Of a DNA stretch of 48,266 nt, positions 19,797 through 26,948 are shown in pieces. The DNA is taken from the IMG/VR virus record IMGVR_UViG_3300034272_000895, positions 1 through 48,266 of that record; one strand, given 5' to 3'. Both the position numbers and the translations under genes were made by a program. The notes beneath the pieces were generated by a model. It was not told the DNA's origin. It saw only the letters and a program-made list of their open reading frames with translations, and ran no database searches. This stretch comes from a virus. The number at the start of each line of letters is the position of its first letter. The first letter of the stretch is position 1.

Positions 19797-21641
19797 CTAA
19801 AAAGCTATATCAAAAGTACTCTGAATATCAGTAATATCCAAATTAGGTTGTTGAAACTGCTGTGCACGTTCGAGAAACTGAGGCCGGTAAAGATTCTGTC
19901 CTTGTAGTGCGTGGAACCCGGTTCGTGATTCATCCATGCGAAGCAATAGTGGTGAGTCGTGTGGCGTGGGCTCCCCGCCTAGCTCCTGAGTCCGAACTTT
20001 TCGTACGTGAATCTCAACAGTCCTTCGCTCCAGCGGGTCCATTGCTTGAATCCTTCTGTGGATAGTGATAAAGGTATCTGCCCGGTTTACGTTACGACCA
20101 CCCCCTTCCGTATCCTCTGCGTATGGAGGTAGTGTCATCCCATTCTCGTCCTTGCGTCGCTGAGCTTCCGTGATGGCGTGCATGTTAATCCACACAGCAA
20201 TGTCGTGGGCTGTAGCGTAGGTCAGGAACTCACTGATGGCCTCGTAGTGGTACTCGTGGGTAGACAAGGCATTGCTCCCGCTCATGTTGATGCGCAGGGC
20301 ATTGTACGGGTCCACGAGGAATCCATCGACACGCTGGCTACGACGAAGCTTCTCGCACATAAGGATTAGGTCCTTAAAGCTGTATATGTCGTGGTTGCTG
20401 ATGATGGTGAAGTGCTCCTGTACCCACTTAAAGGCCAGTTTACGCTCTGGTGTGGTCATTGATTCCACCTTGCGTCCAACTAAGAACTCCATCAAACGCA
20501 CCTTAAGCAGTGCTGTTTTATTCTCTGCGGAATACAGCACCCACTTCCAGTTGTGTCGGATGACTGAGTTGATAATCATGTACAGCATCACGGTGGTCTT
20601 GCCTACGTTGGAGTGGCCGTTGGCGATGAGCAGCTCTTTCTTGTAGCGGAAGTACTGGTCAAAGTGCTCGTTTCCGGTGTTGAGCCCGGGCTGAATCTGG
20701 CCAGTTGAATACTTCTCAATCCAGATGTAGTCGTCGTCGTCGGAGCTCAAGAAACTCATGTCCATCTCCTCAAGGTCAACGTCCTTGATGGCTTGGTTCT
20801 CTTGGTCGATGACCTCGTTGATAGGCATGCGCTTACCAAACTCAAGGCCATCACGGATGGTCATCTTGGCCGACTCCAGTGAATCAATGTCTCGCTTTTG
20901 AATTTCACGAGTGAGTACCCGAACCACCTCATCTTCCTCAAGTCGTCCAGCTGCAATGTATCCACCACAAAGGACAGCTGCGTTACGTAGGGCCGTGTGC
21001 TTCTCGCCATCGACAGCCGTCGCAATCATCTTGACCGGTATGGCCAGTTTACGGTAGTCGGTTAGAACTTCACCACGCTCCTTCTCTTTAAACTCCTGAG
21101 CCTGCTCGGTCAGTAGGGCCGTGAAGATTACACTGTTTTCGTTTACAATGATGTCTGGGTCGTGAGACTCAAAACAGGCCCTAGATTCATTCGCTCCTGT
21201 CGGGTCAGCCTCGAGTCCATACTGCTTATCAAAGTAGCCAGCAAGAGCCCTAAACTGGTCTCTGTGGCGCTCTGGGAACTTAATCTTGACCAGCAGCTTG
21301 ATGCCGTTGCCAGATGGGCTCACCCACATGGCGAAGACGTACTGGTCTGTGCCTAGCCTTGAGCGTGCCTCGTCGATGTCTTCAACTTTGTCGAAGTCCA
21401 GAACTATGAGCCCGCTGTGCTCGAACAGCATGTCGTCACGCCGCTCCTTGAATATCCCAGAGAACAGAACTACTGGTAGCTTGAGCTTGGCGGCCTTGTC
21501 GCCAGCCCTTACTTGTTCAACTAATGATGCGCTCTTCCCCGAACGGATACGTGACAGTGCCAGTCCAACGCTCTGATAGTGGAGAAGCTTCGTCTCCTTC
21601 ACATTGGATAGAAAGGTCACTTGGGAATTCATTACGCTCAT
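19797..21641 (-). CDS. VirE_N primase-like domain + DnaB-like helicase
   Basis: A 614-aa fused protein. Residues about 1-185 match the VirE N-terminal (BT4734-like) domain, an AEP-primase-like fold common in Bacteroidetes and their phages (SGIFKERRDDMLFEHSGLIV, then LDFDKVED). A linker (about 200-300) leads to a RecA-like helicase with Walker A GHSNVGKTT (342-350) and Walker B GFLVDPYN (D444), then an ATPase-type segment INMHAITEAQRRKD. It likely unwinds and primes the phage DNA. No polymerase is seen in the window. Overlaps the DUF3310 gene by 125 nt. Confidence 0.85.
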   Translation of the reverse strand: MSVMNSQVTFLSNVKETKLLHYQSVGLALSRIRSGKSASLVEQVRAGDKAAKLKLPVVLFSGIFKERRDDMLFEHSGLIVLDFDKVEDIDEARSRLGTDQYVFAMWVSPSGNGIKLLVKIKFPERHRDQFRALAGYFDKQYGLEADPTGANESRACFESHDPDIIVNENSVIFTALLTEQAQEFKEKERGEVLTDYRKLAIPVKMIATAVDGEKHTALRNAAVLCGGYIAAGRLEEDEVVRVLTREIQKRDIDSLESAKMTIRDGLEFGKRMPINEVIDQENQAIKDVDLEEMDMSFLSSDDDDYIWIEKYSTGQIQPGLNTGNEHFDQYFRYKKELLIANGHSNVGKTTVMLYMIINSVIRHNWKWVLYSAENKTALLKVRLMEFLVGRKVESMTTPERKLAFKWVQEHFTIISNHDIYSFKDLILMCEKLRRSQRVDGFLVDPYNALRINMSGSNALSTHEYHYEAISEFLTYATAHDIAVWINMHAITEAQRRKDENGMTLPPYAEDTEGGGRNVNRADTFITIHRRIQAMDPLERRTVEIHVRKVRTQELGGEPTPHDSPLLLRMDESRTGFHALQGQNLYRPQFLERAQQFQQPNLDITDIQSTFDIAF

Positions 21642-21864
21642 TGTTGTTGATGTTTAGTAGTTCTTGTCGCTCTAGTTCAAATTCGAGGTGGGCAATCGCT
21701 TTGCGGATGTCCTGAGTTATTGGGTTGCCGGGCTTCTTACCGGCACGCATGATGTAGGTTAATGCTGTTCCCAAGTTGTAGTTGTCTCCTTGAAAGTCAG
21801 CCACAACTTTGCGGGCCTCGATGCCGTGTAGTGGTCCTACGTAGTAATCTGGAATTTTATTCAT
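21517..21864 (-). CDS. DUF3310 protein (T7 gp1.7-like)
   Basis: A 115-aa protein. Residues 4-72, with PDYYVGPLHGIEARKVVADF, NLGTALTYIMRAGKK and IRKAIAHLEFELER, match DUF3310, the domain in phage T7 nucleotide kinase gp1.7. The rest is a poorly conserved tail that overlaps the primase/helicase start. A role in nucleotide metabolism is inferred from the family. The overlap with the upstream gene is 8 nt. Confidence 0.75.
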   Translation of the reverse strand: MNKIPDYYVGPLHGIEARKVVADFQGDNYNLGTALTYIMRAGKKPGNPITQDIRKAIAHLEFELERQELLNINNNERNEFPSDLSIQCEGDEASPLSERWTGTVTYPFGEERIIS

Positions 21865-22099
21865 CTCCTTGTCTGCTTGTGGTTCCTATTTGTTTTTTTG
21901 AAAGAATCTCGACTACCATTACACTGGGCTTGACTTTGCTGTTGCTCCAGAAGTATTCGGCAATCCATTCTGATTTGTACATGTTGATTTCGCTGATGGT
22001 TTCGTATGAGGATACAAGCCAGCATTCCTTCTCGCCGTATTCTCGATTGGAGCGCTTGTATTTCACACGAACAATCATATAGTAGATTGGTCGTTGCAT
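21857..22099 (-). CDS. Hypothetical 80-aa protein after an internal terminator
   Basis: Start at 22099 (MQRPIYYMIVRVKYKRSNRE) was chosen, since the longer frame encodes the terminator hairpin. The ATG at 22078 is an alternative. Beta-strand-rich first half, then EWIAEYFWSNSKVKPSVMVV. It lies just downstream of a strong terminator, so expression depends on readthrough or an unseen promoter. Unknown function. Confidence 0.55.
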   Translation of the reverse strand: MQRPIYYMIVRVKYKRSNREYGEKECWLVSSYETISEINMYKSEWIAEYFWSNSKVKPSVMVVEILSKKQIGTTSRQGDE

Positions 22100-22111
22100 T
22101 AAAATGATTGG

Positions 22112-22139
22112 GTAAAAAGAAGGGGCACTAGGCCCCCTC
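22112..22139 (-). terminator. Rho-independent terminator after the SSB-tailed gene
   Basis: Minus strand GGGGC-CTAGT-GCCCC followed by TTCTTTTT, 2 nt past the SSB-tailed gene's stop. The 20-nt segment GAGGGGGCCTAGTGCCCCTT is identical to the terminator at 26857-26882 on the other strand. It lies inside the early operon. Confidence 0.75.
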
Positions 22140-22141
22140 AA

Positions 22142-22447
22142 TTAGAACGGGAGGTCGTCACCGCCGGCAACAGGAGCTTGAGCAGCCTGCTTTTGGGCGT
22201 AGTTGTTCTGCTGTGGAGCGTTGGCTGCACGCAAACGTGGGTCAATCACCTTCATGATAGCCTTACCGTTACGGGTAAACTCCACATTGAAGTTAATCCA
22301 ACCGGTGTCGGTTACGTACTTAAGGAGGTCAGAAGCCTGCTCCTTGGTGATACCAACCTCAAAACGAACGGTCGGTGACTTGACATTGCCCATAAGGACG
22401 CCGTCGTTCTTGTACTCTTTCTGCTGGTTATTATCTTGATAAGCCAT
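22142..22447 (-). CDS. Small protein with SSB-like acidic C-terminal tip
   Basis: A 101-aa protein starting MAYQDNNQQKEYKNDGVLM. The first ~65 residues form a short fold (FEVGITKEQASDLLKYVTDT, GWINFNVEF), then a Gln/Ala-rich flexible linker, ending GGDDLPF, the tip by which SSB recruits partner proteins. It lies in the recombination module beside the exonuclease. The N-terminal part lacks an obvious OB-fold signature, so it may be a diverged ssDNA-binding protein or a partner-recruiting mimic. Confidence 0.6.
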   Translation of the reverse strand: MAYQDNNQQKEYKNDGVLMGNVKSPTVRFEVGITKEQASDLLKYVTDTGWINFNVEFTRNGKAIMKVIDPRLRAANAPQQNNYAQKQAAQAPVAGGDDLPF

Positions 22448-22473
22448 GTTGAAATGAATAAAAATTAGACAGC

Positions 22474-23289
22474 CTAGATTGTTCCGTACAGCGCAAAGCT
22501 GCCGGTCTCCTTGGTGGGGCTGTTGAGCCACTTCCGGATATTTGTTACTGCACTCCAGAACTTCTCGCCACCGACTCCGATGGTGATTTCTGAAGCCTTG
22601 AAGACCCCGCAAAGATGCGGCACGGCTTTTTCCTGCACGACCCAGTAGAAGTCTTCTATCTGTTCGTGCTCCGTGTAGATGTACGCTTGAATATCGTAAT
22701 CGTAGCTGCGAACGTCATAATGAAATCCGTGTACGTCACGGGTTGTCTTGATGTCGCTGATGAATCCATCGCCACGGTTGTCAAGGAACCCCTTGACCGG
22801 GATGTCTCTAATCCACCCGTTGATTTCGTACTGCTTCTGACCACGCAGGTAAGAGCGAACAGAACGAATCTCTCCGGTGATTGGGTCGACCACCTCGCTC
22901 TCATCGAGTCGGATAATCATATTCTCAGCCCGCACTACGTCCTCCTCTGGGATGACCATAAGGCCCTTCTCTTCGGCGTACTTGTGTTCAGCCGCCAACC
23001 ACTCTTTGTACTTGTTGGTAGAGCGTGGCTGTTTGCCCCCAATCTCATCAACGATACCTTGGTCGTAGATGATGTAGTACTTCTCGGCTACCTTCTCTGG
23101 TGTTTCGAGCATAGTCTCGTACAGGTTGCCGAAGTCGAAGGCATCGGATTCCTTGCGGAGTAGCCCACGCATGTACAGCTCGAACTTCTTCATGTCCTGC
23201 TGTTTGCTGCCGTCGGCTGCGTACTTCAGTGCGGAGTAAGACAGGTAGCCTTTACCTGTCCGCTCCATGAGCTTTGCTGCGAAATCCAT
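22474..23289 (-). CDS. PD-(D/E)XK exonuclease (RecE/lambda-exo-like family)
   Basis: A 271-aa protein; the ATG at 23289 overlaps the SSAP stop by one base (TAATG), better than an upstream start. Motifs: FDFGNLYETML (about 50-60), GFLDNRGDGF with D170, SDIKTT (D179-x-K181) and YDIQAYIYT as the motif IV helix. These fit the PDDEXK exonuclease family (DUF3799-like) that resects double-strand ends. Together with the annealing protein it forms a Red-like pair for phage recombination and concatemer handling. Confidence 0.82.
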   Translation of the reverse strand: MDFAAKLMERTGKGYLSYSALKYAADGSKQQDMKKFELYMRGLLRKESDAFDFGNLYETMLETPEKVAEKYYIIYDQGIVDEIGGKQPRSTNKYKEWLAAEHKYAEEKGLMVIPEEDVVRAENMIIRLDESEVVDPITGEIRSVRSYLRGQKQYEINGWIRDIPVKGFLDNRGDGFISDIKTTRDVHGFHYDVRSYDYDIQAYIYTEHEQIEDFYWVVQEKAVPHLCGVFKASEITIGVGGEKFWSAVTNIRKWLNSPTKETGSFALYGTI

Positions 23290-23834
23290 TAGATGAACTT
23301 CTTCAGCGCTGCGAACTGCTTGTCGGTCCAAGAGGTGCCGTACTTAGAAAACACACGGTCGTATGCTTCCTGACGTGCAGCTGGGTTCTTGCCAGACTTG
23401 ATGTAGCTAACGGCTGCTTGGAACGGGTCGTCTTCAACTTCAGCTGGAGACTGGGCTTGGATAGTTGCCTGTACCTGCTGCTTTGCAATTGCAGTAGAAA
23501 CCTCGTCTGCTGTGGCGATGCTGGTGTCGATGCCGATGCCTAGCATGCCGAGGGCACGACCAACAGCTGACGTCTCACAGTTCTCGATGTACGAGGTGCG
23601 GTTGATGTTGGATGATGACTTCTCTTCGTGGGCAAATCCAGTGCTGATGATTCGAAGATTCTCGTCACGGACTACCGCACGGATGATGACAGACTCACTG
23701 TCGACTGCGTAGATTTCGGTTTCAAGGCTCATGCCTTTGAACTCGGGCAGGGTGCGAAACGCTTTGACACGCTCATTGACCTCTACGTACTGCTTACCCT
23801 TGATGTTTGTTGTCTTGAACTTGTGCTGACTCAT
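23289..23834 (-). CDS. Single-strand DNA annealing protein (Erf/Sak/Rad52-like)
   Basis: A 181-aa protein. VNERVKAFRTLPEFKGMSLE, then a beta block EIYAVDSESVIIRAVVRDE, then YIENCETSAVGRALGMLG (about residues 83-99), the signature of annealing proteins in Bacteroidetes phages. It anneals complementary single strands made by the adjacent exonuclease. The Gln/Ala-rich linker (about 117-135) leads to a C-terminal helical tail. Overlaps the upstream gene by 41 nt. Confidence 0.75.
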   Translation of the reverse strand: MSQHKFKTTNIKGKQYVEVNERVKAFRTLPEFKGMSLETEIYAVDSESVIIRAVVRDENLRIISTGFAHEEKSSSNINRTSYIENCETSAVGRALGMLGIGIDTSIATADEVSTAIAKQQVQATIQAQSPAEVEDDPFQAAVSYIKSGKNPAARQEAYDRVFSKYGTSWTDKQFAALKKFI

Positions 23835-24060
23835 GACTCCATTCGTATTTAATTAATTGATTGTTGTGGTGCGTTATCTCGTTATTGAGGTAATGCGTTG
23901 CCAAGGAGGCTGGAGCTGCGGAGCTGTAGTCATACCCACCTTGGTCTGCGATTAGTCGTGCCAATGCGCTCATGGCAATGTCTCTGTCTTTCTTATACTG
24001 CTTGACAGCTTTGTCCAGAGCTATAACTCTGGCATGCATAAACTTAATTGTCTCTTCCAT
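23794..24060 (-). CDS. Hypothetical 88-aa protein
   Basis: The ATG at 24060 (MEETIKFMHARVIALDKAVK) was chosen over an upstream frame that overlaps the neighbouring real gene. Helical first half, a loop with GGYDYSSAAPASLATHYL, then an Asn/His-rich tail. It precedes the annealing-protein gene with a 41-nt overlap. Unknown function. Confidence 0.55.
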   Translation of the reverse strand: MEETIKFMHARVIALDKAVKQYKKDRDIAMSALARLIADQGGYDYSSAAPASLATHYLNNEITHHNNQLIKYEWSHESAQVQDNKHQG

Positions 24061-24106
24061 TTCGTTGTGCGAATTTACTGAATTAATACCGGTCTTGCAA
24101 ACTTTT

Positions 24107-24271
24107 TCAACCAAAAGTTGAAACGTATGCTGCAAGAGTTTTGATGTTCTTGTGCTTGGTGGCGTGCTCGTAGTTGCCGTTGAAGTACTCGAGGTAGTGC
24201 TCACGCTTGAAGGCAAACCAGATTCCCTGATAGGGATTGTAGTGGAACAGATAGTCTTGAAGAGTTTCCAT
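24107..24271 (-). CDS. Small conserved phage protein (54 aa)
   Basis: Begins METLQDYLFHYNPYQGIWFA. The pattern FHYNPYxGxWxAFKRExYxEYxNG followed by ...KNIKTLAAYVS is a familiar small protein of Bacteroidetes phages, function unknown. It lies 27 nt past the zinc-finger gene and 46 nt before the next. Complete from ATG to TGA. Confidence 0.65.
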   Translation of the reverse strand: METLQDYLFHYNPYQGIWFAFKREHYLEYFNGNYEHATKHKNIKTLAAYVSTFG

Positions 24272-24298
24272 GTTATTTAGAATCGTTTTAAATAGTGA

Positions 24299-24859
24299 TT
24301 AAGAAAGTGCCTGCTCTAGGTCTTCGATGGTGTAGCCTGCGACCTTGAGGCCCCGGCGGAATTCTGTCTTCTTGCCTCGTGGGATGGCGAGAGAAACAGC
24401 AGTGCTGAACACGTTTGATGTCTGGGCCAGCACGATGTAGATGGGGAACGAGCAGTAGATTTCTCCAGAGCTTAGGTCCTCAACGAATCGGTGGAATAAT
24501 CGCTTGTATGCAACCTCGTCGTAGTCTCCGGTCATCCATCCGTCTGAAATCAGGATGTGGTCGCTGTTAATCTTGGCGTCAACGAAACCACGGTATCCAC
24601 CTGTTGACGTCCAGCTGGCTGACTCCAGTGGGTCTGGGGCTCCGTCTTCATAGTCTCCACGCTCTAGGTCCATGTGCTGCTCGAGCACGGTGTTATAGAG
24701 AATCTTGACGGGCTCTTCGCCGGTTTCGTACTTCATCACGGTAACAGAGTCGTTCCATGATTCATTCTCGCAGGTCTCGCAGAGAGGTTCACCTTTTTGG
24801 TCGTGGTAGAACAGGTCCTCTTCGAGGATTTCTGTTTCGCAGCAGTTGCACTTATACAT
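24299..24859 (-). CDS. Zinc-binding-type protein (186 aa)
   Basis: The start at 24859 (MYKCNCCETEILEEDLFYHD) follows the gene upstream with an 8-nt overlap. An N-terminal zinc ribbon has Cys4/C6/C7 ... C27-x2-C30. The middle (about 60-150) is an unrecognised mixed domain with YRGFVDAKINSDHILISDGW and the C-terminus ends GYTIEDLEQALS. Binding to nucleic acid or protein is likely; the role is unknown. Confidence 0.6.
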   Translation of the reverse strand: MYKCNCCETEILEEDLFYHDQKGEPLCETCENESWNDSVTVMKYETGEEPVKILYNTVLEQHMDLERGDYEDGAPDPLESASWTSTGGYRGFVDAKINSDHILISDGWMTGDYDEVAYKRLFHRFVEDLSSGEIYCSFPIYIVLAQTSNVFSTAVSLAIPRGKKTEFRRGLKVAGYTIEDLEQALS

Positions 24860-25073
24860 TGTGAAGTTCGTTTGTGTTAGAGTCAAAGATTCGTTCGGTG
24901 GTGTGGACTACTTCCCCGTTGAGTTTCGCTGGGGCGCTGATGTGGTACTTGCCATTCCCAAGGCTCTTAACCTTGAAGGATGCGAGTGTCTGGCCAAAGA
25001 AGCGCAGGGTATCTTTCGAGAAGAAGTAAGGGGCTGTCGACTGCGTGCGTCGTTTGATTTCGTAGATGGTCAT
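24852..25073 (-). CDS. Conserved 73-aa phage protein
   Basis: MTIYEIKRRTQSTAPYFFSK followed by LRFFGQTLASFKV is a widespread small protein of phages and prophages (the YFFxxxTxxFFG pattern), with unknown role. The 8-nt overlap with the downstream gene and 9-nt gap upstream place it in the early operon. Confidence 0.65.
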   Translation of the reverse strand: MTIYEIKRRTQSTAPYFFSKDTLRFFGQTLASFKVKSLGNGKYHISAPAKLNGEVVHTTERIFDSNTNELHNV

Positions 25074-25082
25074 GGCTGATGA

Positions 25083-25277
25083 TTAATAGAATAGGGACAT
25101 AAGTAGGCTCTCGTCTTCTGGGGTGCCGACACGGAACGAAGACTCGTCAACTTCGAGCGTCCCCTCAGTATGTGCCCAGCGCTTTTTCGCTTGAGCAATG
25201 GCGGAACGCTTTGACGTAGCGTACACTTGGTTCCAGCCACCTCCGACGAAGTGGTATAGATACTGTTTCTTTTTCAT
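25083..25277 (-). CDS. Small 64-aa hypothetical protein
   Basis: Begins MKKKQYLYHFVGGGWNQVYA, basic middle (SAIAQAKKRWAHT), ending PEDESLLMSLFY. The FVGGGxNxVYA...TPEDExLLxSLFY layout recurs in small Bacteroidetes phage proteins. The stop-start overlap with the upstream gene is 4 nt (ATGC/TGA type). Unknown function. Confidence 0.6.
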   Translation of the reverse strand: MKKKQYLYHFVGGGWNQVYATSKRSAIAQAKKRWAHTEGTLEVDESSFRVGTPEDESLLMSLFY

Positions 25278-25501
25278 GCTTTGTAGAGTTCGACAGTTTG
25301 ACTTATACCTGACTCACGCAGGTTCATTATGTAGATGAAAGCTGGCACCTGCTTGGCTCCGAACTTGGTGAGCTCGAACACTCGCTCGTGGAATCCACGC
25401 TTGGTGCGATTGGCCCGGATGACGTATGAGGTTCCGCACTTTAGCATAACAGCACATACGTAGGCGGTGTCTTTAGTGACTTTGATTTGCTTGTGGTTCA
25501 T
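25274..25501 (-). CDS. Hypothetical 75-aa protein
   Basis: Begins MNHKQIKVTKDTAYVCAVML; a short beta-rich basic protein with RANRTKRGFHERVF. It overlaps the next gene by 4 nt. No family is recognised. Confidence 0.55.
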   Translation of the reverse strand: MNHKQIKVTKDTAYVCAVMLKCGTSYVIRANRTKRGFHERVFELTKFGAKQVPAFIYIMNLRESGISQTVELYKA

Positions 25502-25523
25502 GGCGTTGTTGGTGTGTTTAAGT

Positions 25524-25742
25524 TTAGAGTTGTACTAGGGTTTTGTTTTTGCAATCCAGAACGTATCGAGATTTCTTTCCGTTCGAGTCAAGCTCAGCCC
25601 AGAGGTCCTCGCTTGTTTTGCGGTACTCGTATTGTCCGCTCAGCTTGAAGAGAATGAAGTCCTCGGGGATATCTAGTTTGGTGTCAATGCTGAAGAACTG
25701 GTAAGAGCCTTCGAAAAGCTGTAGTGTGTTGATTGAGTTCAT
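25524..25742 (-). CDS. Hypothetical 72-aa protein
   Basis: Begins MNSINTLQLFEGSYQFFSID; contains SGQYEYRKTSEDLWAEL and ends KNKTLVQL. Acidic beta-rich. 3 nt separates its start from the stop of the upstream small gene at 25746. Unknown function. Confidence 0.55.
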   Translation of the reverse strand: MNSINTLQLFEGSYQFFSIDTKLDIPEDFILFKLSGQYEYRKTSEDLWAELDSNGKKSRYVLDCKNKTLVQL

Positions 25743-25745
25743 GGT

Positions 25746-25901
25746 TTATTGAATTAAAGATTCTACTACAATTGGATTTACGGTACCGTACTTACGGTGG
25801 AACTTGTTGAGGGTGCGCTCTGCTTTGGCGAACTCAGTCTTATTGACTGGGAACTGGTAGTTGCGAAGTGCGGAACGCAGGGTAGATAGCTCTGTCTTCA
25901 T
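25746..25901 (-). CDS. Small 51-aa hypothetical protein
   Basis: Begins MKTELSTLRSALRNYQFPVN, then helical and basic (KAERTLNKFHRKYGTVN), ending ESLIQ. Complete ATG to TAA, with 3 nt to the next gene. Unknown function; the position is second in the early operon. Confidence 0.5.
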   Translation of the reverse strand: MKTELSTLRSALRNYQFPVNKTEFAKAERTLNKFHRKYGTVNPIVVESLIQ

Positions 25902-25932
25902 GTTCGTGAATTAAATGTTGATGAAGCGCTCA

Positions 25933-26163
25933 TCAGTTAACCTTGTGTCCTTTCGGAACCCATTGCATCGGGTAAACTCTATACCCAGTGTGCAGGTCGT
26001 CAAGGCCGCCGCACATAGACAGGTGGTTGCAGTATTTTGTGGCATCCTCTTGAGATACGAACGCCTGTTGCAATTCGGATTTCAATCCTGCGAAAATCTT
26101 TCCTTCCCGTGACGGGACATAGTAAACACCCCATGCTACGATTTTATTATCTTGATTGTTCAT
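25933..26163 (-). CDS. First early leftward gene, hypothetical 76 aa
   Basis: The start at 26163 (MNNQDNKIVAWGVYYVPSRE) was chosen because the longer frame runs into the candidate promoter at 26194-26225. The pattern of a Gly/Trp N-terminus, then GKIFAGLKSELQQAFVSQED, then GYRVYPMQWVP has no recognised family. As first gene after the early promoter, it may act early in infection. Confidence 0.55.
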   Translation of the reverse strand: MNNQDNKIVAWGVYYVPSREGKIFAGLKSELQQAFVSQEDATKYCNHLSMCGGLDDLHTGYRVYPMQWVPKGHKVN

Positions 26164-26193
26164 GTCGCTGTTGGTATTAGTTGTTCGACAGGA

Positions 26194-26225
26194 CAACGTT
26201 ACGGCGAATATTTGAACTGCACAAC
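26194..26225 (-). promoter_or_regulatory. Candidate early leftward promoter
   Basis: Minus strand GTTG (26225-26222), 20 nt, TAACGTTG (26201-26194): one mismatch in each box from TTTG / TAnnTTTG with ideal spacing. It would start transcription about 25 nt before the ATG at 26163 and is back-to-back with the DnaA-like gene's promoter. Confidence 0.5.
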
Positions 26226-26301
26226 ACTATGCACAAAAAATTTTTGTTGAAATGCGTAAGTCGTTGATAATGAGCGAGAAAAATTTTAGTTTACCAACAA
26301 T

Positions 26302-26333
26302 TTGTTTATTACTGCTAGTCGGGCTACATTTGC
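26302..26333 (+). promoter_or_regulatory. Bacteroidetes-type promoter for the DnaA domain IV gene
   Basis: TTTG (26302-26305), 20 nt, TACATTTG (26326-26333), a full consensus match, 19 nt before the ATG at 26353. Coordinates may be off by one because the line was read by eye. Confidence 0.75.
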
Positions 26334-26352
26334 AGACTAATCAATTTCAATC

Positions 26353-26838
26353 ATGTCTAAAGGAGAAGAACTAGAACTACTCGAGCGCATCCGCACATTC
26401 TTTGGTGTGGACGTGACTGTAAAGAACCGAGCTCGCAAAATCGTAGACGTCAAACACTCGTTCGCACACGCCATGCGGGACATGGGATATACCTATGAGT
26501 ACATAGGACAGCTAACCAATCGTGACCACGCTACCGCAATGCACAGCTGCAAGACCAGCCAGATGCTGTCCGACACAGACCGGGAGTACAGCAAACTGCT
26601 GAACGCAATGCGCACACTGATTAACGACTTTCACATATCGTACGGGCTGCGTAGCACAAAAGCATATGAGCGTGACCGTGTATCGTTTGCAAAGCTGTAT
26701 GCGCTTTTGCTTCGTAGGTCATCGCCATTCTTGACTGAAAAGGAAGTACTGAGCTGGTTAGAGGTAGCGAAGATGTCTGAATTTCAATACAAGAACCTCA
26801 GTCGAACATCTGAGGAACCGGTGCCCGGGTTACAGTAA
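26353..26838 (+). CDS. Stand-alone DnaA domain IV-like protein
   Basis: A 161-aa protein on the rightward strand. The first ~90 residues fit DnaA C-terminal DNA-binding domain IV: helix ERIRTFFGVDV, the basic RARKIVDVKHSFAHAMRDMG helix, then the DnaA-box recognition motif NRDHATAMH (56-64; bacterial DnaA: GRDHTTVLH). There is no AAA+ ATPase. A helical C-terminal extension (about 95-161) is unassigned. Such proteins are candidates to bind DnaA-box-like sites at an origin or at promoters. It has its own full promoter and terminator. A near DnaA-box CTATGCACA lies upstream at about 26227-26235. Confidence 0.75.
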   Translation: MSKGEELELLERIRTFFGVDVTVKNRARKIVDVKHSFAHAMRDMGYTYEYIGQLTNRDHATAMHSCKTSQMLSDTDREYSKLLNAMRTLINDFHISYGLRSTKAYERDRVSFAKLYALLLRRSSPFLTEKEVLSWLEVAKMSEFQYKNLSRTSEEPVPGLQ

Positions 26839-26856
26839 GTAGAACTACCTACCTAC

Positions 26857-26882
26857 GAGGGGGCCTAGTGCCCCTTTTTTTA
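26857..26882 (+). terminator. Terminator of the DnaA domain IV gene
   Basis: GGGGC-CTAGT-GCCCC followed by a run of eight T, 18 nt past the stop. Identical for 20 nt to the early-operon terminator at 22112-22139. Confidence 0.8.
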
Positions 26883-26948
26883 TTGCCACGAGAAGCAGGA
26901 CAGCTAGCACAGCTGCCATCGCATTCCTGAGGTTTGGTGTCACAGTAG

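Noticed and set aside
22448-22612. Longer form of the SSB-tailed protein
   Set aside because: The added 55 residues are an out-of-frame reading of the exonuclease 3' end; the ATG at 22447 is a clean start.
26845-26943. Leftward 32-aa ORF with one hydrophobic helix (GTG start) after the spanin gene
   Set aside because: Its last codons are the reverse reading of the rightward terminator hairpin, so the frame is probably accidental; no start-region support.
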